Below are positions 20,080-28,955 of a stretch of DNA of 64,000 nucleotides, in pieces. The stretch spans positions 496,001 through 560,000 of the forward strand of contig NZ_FUYV01000001.1 of NCBI RefSeq assembly GCF_900168165.1. Direction: 5' to 3'. Origin of the DNA: Alkalitalea saponilacus (GTDB lineage Bacteria > Bacteroidota > Bacteroidia > Bacteroidales > Marinilabiliaceae). The first letter of the stretch is position 1, and each line of letters begins with the position of its first letter. Below the pieces are notes generated by a model, which did no database searches, was not told where the DNA came from, and saw nothing but the letters and a program-made list of their open reading frames with translations. The translations under genes and the position numbers were made by a program.

Positions 20080-20172
20080 CTGTTATAATGAAGTTAGAAA
20101 ATTAGATATGAAACGAGTCCCGAGGCTTTGGGAGGAGTTCCATGTGGTTGCGTTAAAACAAATCATAGACAC

Positions 20173-21483
20173 ATGAAAAGAATTTTACTATTTATCATAA
20201 CACTTGTTGTAATAAAATTCGGTGCATATTCTCAGATTGATTTCGGCAATTTAGAGGAATATCAGTTGTACCGGCCCGACAGTACTTATAATGTATGGTC
20301 GGTTACAGTAGGTTATGGCCCGGTGATCTATTACACTGATGTAATAGATCACACAATATTCCCGCAAAGTAATTTGAAATTTGGACCAACAGTGCAGGTT
20401 GCAAGACAATTTGGTCGTTCATGGGCATTGGAAGGGCAATTCATAATGGCCGATATGTATGGCCAAAAGTATCAACGATACTTTAAGGGTGATTTTAGAG
20501 AAGCCTCTGTAAATGTTAAAGCTTATCTCAATCAGTTGATTATGGGAGGCCCCATGAGAGACAAATGGAATATTTACGGAAAGTTGGGTCTGGGAATGAA
20601 TTTTTTCCGGTCTGCTCAATTCAGTCAAATCGATGATCTTCCATTATTTGTCTCCGATGTATATACCATTCCATCTGGGTATCCTACCAGCTATGCCGAT
20701 TGGGATTGGGATAACGACCTTTTGGTAAAAGGGTACGACAGGCAAACTTTTGAAAAAACAAGCAGACAACGGGAGCTTGTTGTTCCCATCGGGATAGGAG
20801 TGCGATACCGTCTGAATAACAGTTTCGATTTAGGGGTGGAAACTTCCATGAGAAATTTACTGGCCGATAATCTTGATGTTGACATGACAGGGGCAGACAA
20901 TGATAGTTATATGTATACATCATTCTCTGTAACTTATAAAATCGGAAGAAGAAACAGACGCCACTCTTCCTGGACATATAAAGATTTTAACCTCGATTAT
21001 CAGCGTCAGAGAGCAAGGGATCCAATGATTGCACGTCTTGATTCTTTACGTCAGCAGCTTGATCATTTAGCAGCATCCGATAGCGTGGTAAGTGATACCA
21101 CCACCATTCACACTGAAAAAGTTATCAGAAGGGAAACCTTCACAGCATCTGTGTTTTTTGGATTTGATCGAAGTGATATTACCCAACGAAGCCACCGTAC
21201 CATTGCCGGGGTAGCCAGATACATGAAAGACAATCCCGATGTTAGAATTCGGATACGAGGGTATACCGACGACAGAGGAAGTTATGAGTACAACCTGGGA
21301 TTAAGTGAAAGACGTTGCCGTGCTGTCGTGGACGTGTTGGTAAGGGATTATGGCATTGATGAATCCAGATTTGAGGTAGAACCAAAAGGGAAAGAAATTC
21401 TGCTATCCGACACCAGGCGACTGGCTCCTAGAGGGGTTCATCTGGTAAATAGAAGAGTGGATATTATTCAGATTTTTGAATAA
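20173..21483 (+). CDS. OmpA family outer-membrane protein
   Basis: 436 residues from ATG 20173 (the frame is open to 20128, but the signal peptide starts at MKRILLFIITLVVI). Residues about 20-265 form an outer-membrane beta-barrel (SVTVGYGPVIYYTDVIDH, YGKLGLGMNFFRS). The C-terminal 120 residues are an OmpA-type peptidoglycan-binding domain: SVFFGFDRSDIT, then RGYTDDRGSYEYNLGLSERR with the aspartate and arginine that hold diaminopimelate. It should anchor the outer membrane to the wall. It is followed 12 bp later by a diverged paralogue, evidently a tandem duplication. Confidence 0.9.
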   Translation: MKRILLFIITLVVIKFGAYSQIDFGNLEEYQLYRPDSTYNVWSVTVGYGPVIYYTDVIDHTIFPQSNLKFGPTVQVARQFGRSWALEGQFIMADMYGQKYQRYFKGDFREASVNVKAYLNQLIMGGPMRDKWNIYGKLGLGMNFFRSAQFSQIDDLPLFVSDVYTIPSGYPTSYADWDWDNDLLVKGYDRQTFEKTSRQRELVVPIGIGVRYRLNNSFDLGVETSMRNLLADNLDVDMTGADNDSYMYTSFSVTYKIGRRNRRHSSWTYKDFNLDYQRQRARDPMIARLDSLRQQLDHLAASDSVVSDTTTIHTEKVIRRETFTASVFFGFDRSDITQRSHRTIAGVARYMKDNPDVRIRIRGYTDDRGSYEYNLGLSERRCRAVVDVLVRDYGIDESRFEVEPKGKEILLSDTRRLAPRGVHLVNRRVDIIQIFE

Positions 21484-21495
21484 AACAGCGACTAA

Positions 21496-22782
21496 ATGAG
21501 AATTATTATAACAACGATAGTATGCCTGCTCTCTTTAGGTAATTTATTTGGTCAGTTTCGCCAAACGGACCAAAGGGTTATCGAAGAACATATGCGGTAT
21601 TCCTTTGAAAAGCCATTTAATACATGGGCGTTAACTCTGGCCTATGGTCCTGTAATCATGTACACCGATATCATCGATTACTCCTTTTTACCAACCGACA
21701 GGGTTGATTTTGGATCATCGATTATTCTCAGTAAACAACTGGCTCCGGTTGTGGCTTTGGATTTACAGTTTTATACTGGGAAGATGTATGGACAGAATGA
21801 AGAGTTTTATTTCACGGGAAACGTACATGACGTTAGCCTAAACGGAGTTTTGTTTATTAATCAGTTAGGATCAAACCCGGGACCTATAAACGACAGGTGG
21901 AACTTCTACCTGAAGGCTGGTGCCGGACTTAACTTTTTCCGCAGCAGACTTCATTTCCGTGAAGACGATGAGATTGTTATGGAGGCTGATTTGGGAGTTA
22001 GTTCTACCAGATATATGGTTCATGGTTACGATCCCTACGAACCCGAAGAGAAAACAGACCGTCAGATGGAAGTAATCATACCAGTTTCTGCTGGTTTTCA
22101 ATACCGATTAAACCGAAATTTTGATGTGGGTATGGAAACCTCTATGCGGTTTACCAACTCCGATAATCTGGACAACATCTTAACCGGATCAACCAACGAC
22201 CGTTATTGGTTTACAGGTGTTACACTCAGCTACAAAATTGGAAGGAAAGATAAAAGACATATGCGTTGGACTTACCGCGGACATGGCTTTGATCTGTTTG
22301 GCCGACCAGTTCGTGATCCCGTCAGTGATGAACTGAGCCGACTGGAGGAGGATATTGCAAGATATGCTGAAAACCGACCTGTAAAACGGGATTCTATTAC
22401 CATCATGGAGACACTAACCCGGATTTATGAAACTGTTGAGGTTAGAAGTATATTCTTTGAGGCAGGCGGCGAAATCCAATTTGATGAAGAGGATCTGGTT
22501 CTTATGGCAGAAACTGTTGTTCTTTTAAAGCAGAACGAAGGAAGTTTTGTGCAACTTTACGGATATGTTGATCCTTCAGACAGGGGCGACCATAAAGAAT
22601 TATCGCTTAAAAAGTGCGAAACAATAAAAGAGTTCATGGTGACTCAATTAGGCGCTGATGCTGAAACCATTCAGTTAATCCCTCGCGGAAGCAGTGATAA
22701 CCTGTCCGAGAGGGGGATTTCTTCTCCTGAAATTCGGAAAATGGCAAACAGAAGGGTTGATATTGTATTCAGAATGAGGTGA
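21496..22782 (+). CDS. OmpA-like outer-membrane protein, tandem paralogue
   Basis: 428 residues. It is similar along its length to the gene just upstream: signal peptide, barrel (LTLAYGPVIMYTDIIDYS, YLKAGAGLNFFRSR), and a C-terminal OmpA-like domain. In that domain the arginine of the LSxxR motif is replaced by lysine (LSLKKCETI), and the region before it is altered (YGYVDPSDRGDH), so peptidoglycan binding may be weakened or changed. It is co-transcribed with its paralogue and followed by a terminator. Confidence 0.82.
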   Translation: MRIIITTIVCLLSLGNLFGQFRQTDQRVIEEHMRYSFEKPFNTWALTLAYGPVIMYTDIIDYSFLPTDRVDFGSSIILSKQLAPVVALDLQFYTGKMYGQNEEFYFTGNVHDVSLNGVLFINQLGSNPGPINDRWNFYLKAGAGLNFFRSRLHFREDDEIVMEADLGVSSTRYMVHGYDPYEPEEKTDRQMEVIIPVSAGFQYRLNRNFDVGMETSMRFTNSDNLDNILTGSTNDRYWFTGVTLSYKIGRKDKRHMRWTYRGHGFDLFGRPVRDPVSDELSRLEEDIARYAENRPVKRDSITIMETLTRIYETVEVRSIFFEAGGEIQFDEEDLVLMAETVVLLKQNEGSFVQLYGYVDPSDRGDHKELSLKKCETIKEFMVTQLGADAETIQLIPRGSSDNLSERGISSPEIRKMANRRVDIVFRMR

Positions 22783-22808
22783 ATAAAGTTTCTTATCGCC
22801 ATAGTACC

Positions 22809-22846
22809 ATCCCGCCATACGTGAAACGTTTGGCGGGATTTTTTAT
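22809..22846 (+). terminator. Intrinsic terminator after the OmpA pair
   Basis: ATCCCGCCA (22809-22817) pairs with TGGCGGGAT (22831-22839), with CGT/ACG extending the stem inside, followed by a T run. Confidence 0.85.
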
Positions 22847-23149
22847 AATTTTTTATAAAGTTCTTTCACGATTATCAATTGCTTTTATAATTTTACCATC
22901 CTGTTTAATGAATTCCGAGCGTGTTAACTTTTTTTGGCGTGGTTGTTGATGCTTTACTAACAGTTGGAAACTTGAAATATCCATGTCAAGGAAACTTTGA
23001 CACGAAAGGGAATAATTATTCATGGATGTTCAATATATCAATTAAAAACAAATTATAGACAGATGAGATTAAAAGCAAGCTTGAGCGCTATGTACCGAAA
23101 TTAATCAACAATAGGTTATATAATACATTAAAGTAAAATTACATAAAGG
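22847..23149. other. Intergenic region before the DUF1573 gene
   Basis: No coding sequence seen. It holds a short inverted repeat, TGTCAA ... TTGACA, at about 23003-23021, and an AT-rich stretch before the next start. No confident promoter was identified. Confidence 0.4.
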
Positions 23150-23551
23150 ATGAAAAGAATTATTATAATCGCAATTATTGGAGTTGCATTTGCAATTATA
23201 GCGAAGGCTTCACAGCCTGAAGGTCCGGAACTTACCTTTGAAGAGTCAGGATTGAACTATGGCACAGTTACCACCGAGAACATACCGGGAGGGAAAGTTT
23301 CCATTGTGTTTACTAATACTGGAGATGAGCCGTTGGTTTTATCTAATGTGCGTGCCTGTTGCGGAACCCGTGTTGAAAGATATCCTCGTCAACCCATTGC
23401 ACCAGGGGTGAAGGATAGCATCAATGTTTCATTTAATCTGGCTCAACGACCACAGAGAATTAACCGTGTTGTAACTGTAAATTCCAATTGCCGGAATAAT
23501 TTCGCCCATACATGGAGAATCACCGGTCAGGTGGTGGCAAGTGAGGAGTAA
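23150..23551 (+). CDS. DUF1573 domain secreted protein
   Basis: 133 residues: an N-terminal signal peptide (MKRIIIIAIIGVAFAIIAKA) and one DUF1573 immunoglobulin-like domain (ESGLNYGTVTTENIPGGKVS, FTNTGDEPLVLSNVRACCG). The Cys-Cys pair and the later NSNC are typical of this family. The family is abundant in Bacteroidota, is exported, and has no established function. It is convergent with, and one base from, the rhodanese gene. Confidence 0.82.
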   Translation: MKRIIIIAIIGVAFAIIAKASQPEGPELTFEESGLNYGTVTTENIPGGKVSIVFTNTGDEPLVLSNVRACCGTRVERYPRQPIAPGVKDSINVSFNLAQRPQRINRVVTVNSNCRNNFAHTWRITGQVVASEE

Positions 23552-23552
23552 G

Positions 23553-23987
23553 TTATTCTTCTTGTATACACTTTGGGGAAGGACGCTGCAATAATGGCAG
23601 GTCATTATTTGACCAGCCACGTATGCCGTCTGATATTAAATACACTTCTCCCTGATAGAAGGTGGATAGAATTTTAATCATATCTCTACTGCGCCTGTTG
23701 GATGTGCAATATACCACAACAACAGGCGTTGTTGCTTCTTCTTGTAAACGTTTCGCTGCATTGCATAAATCCACATCAATGTTTATGGCTCCGTGTATGT
23801 GTTGAACCTGAAACATGCTGTCTGTGCGTCCGTCCAGAATCTTTACTTTTTCGTGTGTAAGCAACTTCTTATGGTCTTTAAAAAACTCATAGGAGTTAAT
23901 TTCTGTTACTCTTATATCTTGAGATTGCAGGCCTGCTGATAAAATTAGGAAGGCTAACAGAAGCATATATGATTTTATCATTACCAT
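23553..23987 (-). CDS. Exported rhodanese-like domain protein
   Basis: 144 residues from ATG 23987 (MVMIKSYMLLL); the frame is open to 24014 but the first residues there look untranslated. A signal peptide of about 20 residues precedes a single rhodanese domain (KVKILDGRTDSMFQVQHIHGA, VVVYCTSNRRSRDMI). The active-site loop CTSNRRS has the cysteine expected of a sulfurtransferase or phosphatase-like rhodanese. Its position outside the cytoplasm suggests a role in envelope sulfur or redox chemistry, but the substrate is unknown. The exact start among three close methionines is uncertain. Confidence 0.8.
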   Translation of the reverse strand: MVMIKSYMLLLAFLILSAGLQSQDIRVTEINSYEFFKDHKKLLTHEKVKILDGRTDSMFQVQHIHGAINIDVDLCNAAKRLQEEATTPVVVVYCTSNRRSRDMIKILSTFYQGEVYLISDGIRGWSNNDLPLLQRPSPKCIQEE

Positions 23988-24082
23988 GTCGTTTGTTTTT
24001 TTACAAAAAAACAAAATTCATTTTTAAACTACAATTCTTTGAACTCTTACTTCGGGGTTGATGTTTTATAAAAAACACTTGA

Positions 24083-24451
24083 ATGAAGCAATACAAAGTA
24101 TTTTTTGATGGTTATTGTGTGTTATGCACCCGGTTTGCAAATATTTTGCTTAAACGCATTGGGGCTTCTGTTGATCTTATTCCCATGCAATCAAGCAGAG
24201 GGAAATATGATCTTGAAGAATTGGGCGTTATGAGTGACCCAGATGAAATTATTCTGGTTAATGATAACGAGGTTTATCGTGGAGCAAAAGCTGTTTTGTT
24301 TTTAATGAAGGAAGCCGGCGGTTTTTGGAAGATGGGAGCGGGGTTAATACAGTTATTACCCGGTTGGATAATAAATCGTGGTTATAGAGTTGTCGCCCGT
24401 AACAGGTATGGCTGGTTCGGAAAAAGGGACACTTGTTATATCCCATTGTAA
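24083..24451 (+). CDS. DCC family (DUF393) thiol-disulfide oxidoreductase-like protein
   Basis: 122 residues with the family signature DGYCVLC near the N terminus (residues 9-15), where DxxCxxC gives the family its name, and the conserved end LPGWIINRGYRVVARNRYGW, then FGKRDTCY. The fold is predicted thioredoxin-like. Function is not established for the family. No partner gene is obvious; it stands alone between a divergent rhodanese gene and a convergent DUF4924 gene. Confidence 0.85.
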   Translation: MKQYKVFFDGYCVLCTRFANILLKRIGASVDLIPMQSSRGKYDLEELGVMSDPDEIILVNDNEVYRGAKAVLFLMKEAGGFWKMGAGLIQLLPGWIINRGYRVVARNRYGWFGKRDTCYIPL

Positions 24452-24493
24452 TGGCAGGCTCAGGGATAATTGTAGGTCGCTGTTACATTTCCA

Positions 24494-25042
24494 TTAATTG
24501 TCGTTATTTAAAGTGCCCGCTTGTTCCTGCTTGTATTTTTTTGATAAGTGAGCCAAAATACCTGCAAAACTTTTAACTGCACTGTTGGTAGCTTCACTTA
24601 TTTTCTCTCCTTTGAGTTTTAATAGAAAGGTATTATAAAGCGCGCTCAGCATGAGCTCTATATCATTTGATGGTTTAGGTTCAGTTTTTTGTTCCAGCTC
24701 TTTTAAAAGTGGGATGATTCCTTCAAACTGAATTTTGTAATTTAAATGTCGTGGATCGTTCAGTAGTTCGCCATGAAGGGTATTTAGCTCATTAACCGTG
24801 TTAATGAGAATTTGCAAATGCCCGGTACTCTCTTTTTTCTCTATCTTCATCATCTCTGTGAGATTATCCCACCAATCTTCCACCTCACTAAGCTGCTCCA
24901 ATGGCAAATCATATTTCTTTATGATGCTCTCACGGATATTGTTCATGTCGCATTTGTTGGCTCTGATGAGATCTTCAACCTGCCACATATATAAAATATA
25001 TTCAGCAATATTGTCCCGCTTTTTTTGTCTGGCTGTAAACAT
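24494..25042 (-). CDS. DUF4924 family protein
   Basis: 182 residues, mostly predicted helical, with the family's conserved start (QKKRDNIAEYILYMWQVEDL) and the tryptophan pair in VEDWWDNLTEMM. No signal peptide, so cytoplasmic. Only Bacteroidota are known to carry this family, and no function has been assigned. It is the last gene of the minus-strand run prs, rplY, pth, S4, DUF4924 and lies 33 bp after the S4 protein. Confidence 0.8.
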   Translation of the reverse strand: MFTARQKKRDNIAEYILYMWQVEDLIRANKCDMNNIRESIIKKYDLPLEQLSEVEDWWDNLTEMMKIEKKESTGHLQILINTVNELNTLHGELLNDPRHLNYKIQFEGIIPLLKELEQKTEPKPSNDIELMLSALYNTFLLKLKGEKISEATNSAVKSFAGILAHLSKKYKQEQAGTLNNDN

Positions 25043-25075
25043 GGTTTAAAAACGTTTAAATGTCTATTGATGGGT

Positions 25076-25450
25076 TCAATCGTCTCCTTCGAAAAATGAA
25101 TCCAAATCACGACGCTCTTTTTTGGTTGGACGACCTGTCCCTTTGTTTCGGTTCATTTTGTTGGCCAACCGGGTTAGTTCCATCACTTCAAGTTCTTCAT
25201 GGGAGGTTACCTCTTTGATATATTCGGGTGTAAGTTTGGCGCCCATCCGTTTTTCTGCCACATCAAGAACTTTATATTTCCTGATAATTGGAGGGTCTTT
25301 TATCTCCACTATGTCACCAGGTTTTAATGTTCTGGATGATTTAACAGTGACACCGTCCATCATGACCTTCCCTTTCTTGCAAGCCTCGGTGGCAATGCTT
25401 CGGGTTTTAAACAGCCTTACAGCCCATAAATATTTGTCGATGCGTACCAT
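25076..25450 (-). CDS. S4-domain RNA-binding protein (Hsp15-like)
   Basis: 124 residues. The S4 domain occupies about 1-65 (MVRIDKYLWAVRLFKTRS, ACKKGKVMMDGVTVKSSRTL), with a basic tail (NRNKGTGRPTKKERR) and an acidic end. This is the layout of Hsp15/HslR, which binds 50S subunits carrying stalled peptidyl-tRNA. Its neighbour, 13 bp upstream, is pth, the enzyme that cleaves peptidyl-tRNA, so a shared role in recovering stalled ribosomes is likely. Confidence 0.85.
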   Translation of the reverse strand: MVRIDKYLWAVRLFKTRSIATEACKKGKVMMDGVTVKSSRTLKPGDIVEIKDPPIIRKYKVLDVAEKRMGAKLTPEYIKEVTSHEELEVMELTRLANKMNRNKGTGRPTKKERRDLDSFFEGDD

Positions 25451-25463
25451 GATGTATTGTTTT

Positions 25464-26093
25464 TTATCTCTTGTTATAAAGATTCATGGTTCTGGTAATG
25501 CCCAATGTTCCAAAACTTTTGATTATCTCAATGGCTGAGTCAAAGAATTGGGGTAATTCTGCTGCTTCGTTCGGTGTCCATTGTCCAAGAACATAATCAA
25601 CCTGGTGCCCTTTTCTGAAATTGTCCCCTATTCCAAATCTGAGTCTGGCATATTGATTATGACCAAAAGTGTCCTGAATATTCCTCAATCCATTGTGACC
25701 GGCATCACTGCCTTTGGCTTTTAGTCTGAGTTTGCCAAAAGGCAGGGCTAAATCATCAACCACTACCAGAAGATTTTCGGGTTTTATGTTCTCTTTTTTC
25801 ATCCAGTAGTTAACCGCTCTGCCACTTAAATTGACATAGGTGGATGGTTTCAGCAGGATGTAAATCCGTCCTTTGTGTTTGAACTGAGTCACCATCCCAT
25901 AGCGTTTGTCGTCAAAATTAACGTCTTCAGCATGTGCAAGCGCGTCTAAAATATCAAAACCTATGTTGTGGCGGGTATTTGCATAATCTGATCCGATGTT
26001 TCCCAGTCCAACGATTAAATATTTCATTTCAGGAGGTGTGGTTTCTTTTTCGGTATTTTTGCCAAATATATTGATTAACAACCTTTTTATCAT
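25464..26093 (-). CDS. pth: Peptidyl-tRNA hydrolase
   Basis: 209 residues as drawn. The conserved enzyme begins at [12 protein letters not shown] (ATG 26027, 187 residues), so the first 22 residues may not be translated; both starts are possible. Catalytic histidine in NTRHNIGFD, substrate-binding asparagine in STYVNLSG, the [12 protein letters not shown] strand and the [12 protein letters not shown] motif are all present. It frees tRNA from dropped-off peptidyl-tRNA. It is downstream of rplY and upstream of an Hsp15-like gene. Confidence 0.95.
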   Translation of the reverse strand: MIKRLLINIFGKNTEKETTPPEMKYLIVGLGNIGSDYANTRHNIGFDILDALAHAEDVNFDDKRYGMVTQFKHKGRIYILLKPSTYVNLSGRAVNYWMKKENIKPENLLVVVDDLALPFGKLRLKAKGSDAGHNGLRNIQDTFGHNQYARLRFGIGDNFRKGHQVDYVLGQWTPNEAAELPQFFDSAIEIIKSFGTLGITRTMNLYNKR

Positions 26094-26140
26094 GGTTGAG
26101 ATGTTTTATTTGTGATAGCAGGGATTCATCTTTAAGCACA

Positions 26141-26172
26141 AAAACCTCCATATTCAGGAATATGGAGGTTTT
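26141..26172 (-). terminator. Intrinsic terminator between rplY and pth
   Basis: AAAACCTCCATATT (26141-26154), loop CAGG, perfect 14-nt complement (26159-26172). T runs on both strands allow function in either direction; on the minus strand it would end or reduce the rplY transcript before pth. Confidence 0.85.
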
Positions 26173-26189
26173 TAAAGATCTTAATCTGG

Positions 26190-26765
26190 TTATCCTTTTT
26201 GCTGCTGTGCAGCGGCACGTGCAGCTCTGGTAAGTTTAACGGCCACAACAACAGAGTTTTTAGCGTTAAGCAGTTCCAGTTCAGGAAATGAAAGCGAACC
26301 AACCTGAATTCCTTTTCCAAGACCAAGTTTTGAAATGTTGATTTCCAAGTCATCTGGCAAGTTTTTCATCAATCCTTTTACGCGAAGCTTACGCTGCTCT
26401 AGGGTTAATTTACCACCCGCCTTAACACCTTCTGCCAAACCTTTAAGTTTAACAGGAACTTCAATGGTAATTGGTTTGTCTTCAAATACCTGAAGGAAGT
26501 CGATGTGGATTAGTTCATCACTTACAGGATGGTACTGTAAATCTTTGATGATGGCTTCGTAAACTGTTCCTTCAATGTTTAATTTTACAATGTAAACTTT
26601 TGGGGTGAAGAGCAATTTTCTGAACTCATTGGCTTCAGCCTGAAAGTGAACAACATCTTTCCCTCCGTATAATACTCCGGGAACCTGGCCGCTTTTGCGC
26701 AGCTCTTTGGTTGCAGTTTTTCCAAGATTATCTCTCTTTACTGCTTTTACTTCAATAGTTTGCAT
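26190..26765 (-). CDS. rplY: 50S ribosomal protein L25 (general stress protein Ctc type)
   Basis: 191 residues: an N-terminal L25 5S-rRNA-binding domain (about 1-92; KAVKRDNLGKTATKELRKSG, VPGVLYGGKDVVHF) and the C-terminal CTC beta domain (PVKLKGLAEGVKAGGKL, DLEINISKLGLGKGI), ending in an alanine/glutamine-rich tail. The two-domain form is the Ctc type. The gene order with prs upstream and pth downstream is the common bacterial arrangement. Confidence 0.96.
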   Translation of the reverse strand: MQTIEVKAVKRDNLGKTATKELRKSGQVPGVLYGGKDVVHFQAEANEFRKLLFTPKVYIVKLNIEGTVYEAIIKDLQYHPVSDELIHIDFLQVFEDKPITIEVPVKLKGLAEGVKAGGKLTLEQRKLRVKGLMKNLPDDLEINISKLGLGKGIQVGSLSFPELELLNAKNSVVVAVKLTRAARAAAQQQKG

Positions 26766-26867
26766 GTTTAATAAATTAGTTTGTGCTACTCAAAATTAAG
26801 TTCGGATGATGTAAACCTTAATTTCCCATCACACGATATCCCGTTTTTGGGGTTGCAAAGATATAAA

Positions 26868-27806
26868 TTAAATTACAAATTGTGTGCTTATTGATTGATA
26901 ATTATATACTCTGTCGATGGTCTCAGAGAAGAGTTGCGCAACACTCAGGGTTTTTATTTTGGCTGAACTCTTTTTTAAAGGAATCGAATCGGTAACATAA
27001 ACCTCGGTTAAAGCGGAATTTTCAATTCTATCATAAGCCGGACCCGACAAAACAGCGTGAGTGGCGTAAGCGCGAACACTTCTGGCTCCTTCTTCCATCA
27101 TCATGCCGGCAGCCTTAGTTATGGTACCTGCCGTATCTATCATATCATCCAGAATGATTACATTTTTGTCCTTTACATCACCAATGATGCGCATCTCGTC
27201 TATTACATTGGCCTTTGACCGGTATTTGTGACAAATAACCATGGGGGTTTCCAGAAATTTTGCGTAAGTATTGGCACGTTTGGTTCCTCCCACATCGGGT
27301 GAGGCTATCACCAGATTTTCAAGATTCAATTGGCGGATATGTGGGACGAAGATACTGGATGCATAAAGATGATCAACTGGAATGTCAAAGAATCCCTGAA
27401 TTTGATCAGCATGCAAGTCCATGGTTATTATGCGATCCACTCCTGCTGTACTTAGCATGTCGGCCACCAGTTTTGCACCAATTGATACCCTTGGCTGATC
27501 TTTTCTGTCCTGCCGGGCAAAACCAAAATATGGTATCACTGCAACTATTTTATAGGCCGAAGCTCTTTTTGCTGCATCAATCATCATTAATAACTCAAAA
27601 AAGTTATCTGATGGCGGAAAGGTTGACTGAATCAGGAATACATGGGAACCACGAACAGTCTCTTCATAGGCTGTCGCAAATTCGCCATCGCTGAAGTTAA
27701 CCAGCTTGATGTTACCTAATTCCCTTCCTGCGCAAAGGCTTATTTTTTCGGCCAAATAGCGGGTCTGAGTTCCTGAGAAAATTTTTATAGGTGCTTTGGG
27801 TGGCAT
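26868..27806 (-). CDS. prs: Ribose-phosphate pyrophosphokinase
   Basis: 312 residues, normal length. It makes PRPP from ribose 5-phosphate and ATP for nucleotide, histidine and tryptophan synthesis. Motifs: IPYFGFARQDRK (ATP site), the metal-binding TMDLHADQIQGFFDIPVDHL stretch, and the PRPP-binding loop VIILDDMIDTAGTI. Its start overlaps no other gene, and it is followed on the same strand by rplY after about 100 bp. Confidence 0.97.
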   Translation of the reverse strand: MPPKAPIKIFSGTQTRYLAEKISLCAGRELGNIKLVNFSDGEFATAYEETVRGSHVFLIQSTFPPSDNFFELLMMIDAAKRASAYKIVAVIPYFGFARQDRKDQPRVSIGAKLVADMLSTAGVDRIITMDLHADQIQGFFDIPVDHLYASSIFVPHIRQLNLENLVIASPDVGGTKRANTYAKFLETPMVICHKYRSKANVIDEMRIIGDVKDKNVIILDDMIDTAGTITKAAGMMMEEGARSVRAYATHAVLSGPAYDRIENSALTEVYVTDSIPLKKSSAKIKTLSVAQLFSETIDRVYNYQSISTQFVI

Positions 27807-28063
27807 TTAATTAGCTGTTTATCAGTTATCTATAAGAAGTTGTTTGTGCTTGCAAAGATAGGAAAAATCATCCAACCAGCACCTCCTTATTTTCAATTAA
27901 TTATAAAATAGAACTTTAGAATGCTAGAGTTTAAGAGTGTTTGAGTGGGGTAATGTGTTGATTGCCAAAGATTAAATCTTGGTTTGTTTTTGAAATCTCA
28001 AATTAATTTGTGAAATCCAGGTCAGATTTATTGCTTATTTTACAACTCTAGGTTTCAGCAATG

Positions 28064-28666
28064 CTATTTGTTCCAGGTTGAGTTTATCTGCTCAATAAAT
28101 TGCAAAATCTCCTCTCTACCTGTCCCCTTTTCTGCTGATGATATGAAATATTGTGGCAGTTCTTCCCAGTCATCATTTAAACTTTGCATATATTTTTCAA
28201 TTAACTGAAGAGAACCCTGTTTTTTAAGTTTGTCCACTTTGGTGAAAATAAGGCAAAACGGTATTTGAGCCTCGCCCATTTTTCTCATGAATTCCAAATC
28301 ACTTGTCTGCGGTTCGATCCGTGAGTCAACCAATATAAATAGGCACATGAGGTTTTCACGTGTTGCCAGATAGTCCATGATCATTTTTCCGAACTTGGCC
28401 CTTTGGGTTTTTGCGACTTTGGCGTAACCATATCCTGGCAAATCAACAAGATACCATGATTGGTTTATTAGAAAATGATTTATTAACTGGGTTTTGCCGG
28501 GAGTAGATGACGTTTTTGCCAGCTTTTTTGAATTGCATAACATGTTAATCAATGATGATTTTCCCACGTTTGACCTTCCAATGAAAGCATATTCAGGCAT
28601 TTTGGGGGGCGGACATTTATCTGCCTTTTGATTACTTACTAAAAACCTGGCTTCTTTGATTAACAT
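28064..28666 (-). CDS. engB: Ribosome biogenesis GTP-binding protein YsxC/EngB
   Basis: 200 residues. TrmE-Era-EngA-like GTPase with G1 FIGRSNVGKSSLI, G2 threonine in TSSTPGKTQ, G3 LVDLPGYGYAK, G4 FTKVDKL and G5 SSAEKGTG. It acts in large-subunit assembly. Length and N-terminal extension are normal. It is separated from prs by 257 bp without coding sequence. Confidence 0.97.
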   Translation of the reverse strand: MLIKEARFLVSNQKADKCPPPKMPEYAFIGRSNVGKSSLINMLCNSKKLAKTSSTPGKTQLINHFLINQSWYLVDLPGYGYAKVAKTQRAKFGKMIMDYLATRENLMCLFILVDSRIEPQTSDLEFMRKMGEAQIPFCLIFTKVDKLKKQGSLQLIEKYMQSLNDDWEELPQYFISSAEKGTGREEILQFIEQINSTWNK

Positions 28667-28955
28667 TTTTTATTGGCAAAAATAGTAATTGGCAGGCAGA
28701 AAGCGATAAATTTTCTTTATTATCTTTGTCAATCATTTAATAATGATGCAAATTATCAATAGCTGTTAGGTTGATTTCTCTTCATGAGGATAGCATTAGA
28801 TACCCGGAATTTGTCTTTCCTGTGTCTCTGGTTGTACTTTTGCCTGTTATTCTGCATCATGTGCTCATTATCTTAATTGGCTGTATGGGCTTGACCTCAA
28901 TTCTGACCCCGCGGACTGCTTTGAAATTTCGTAAGTTCTTTTAAAATCTTTATAA

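Noticed and set aside
28784-28876. A 30-residue hydrophobic open frame between engB and manA
   Set aside because: It has a start and stop but no second copy, no clear promoter at a fitting distance and no similarity to the VC[YF]NDS peptides, so it cannot be told from chance.
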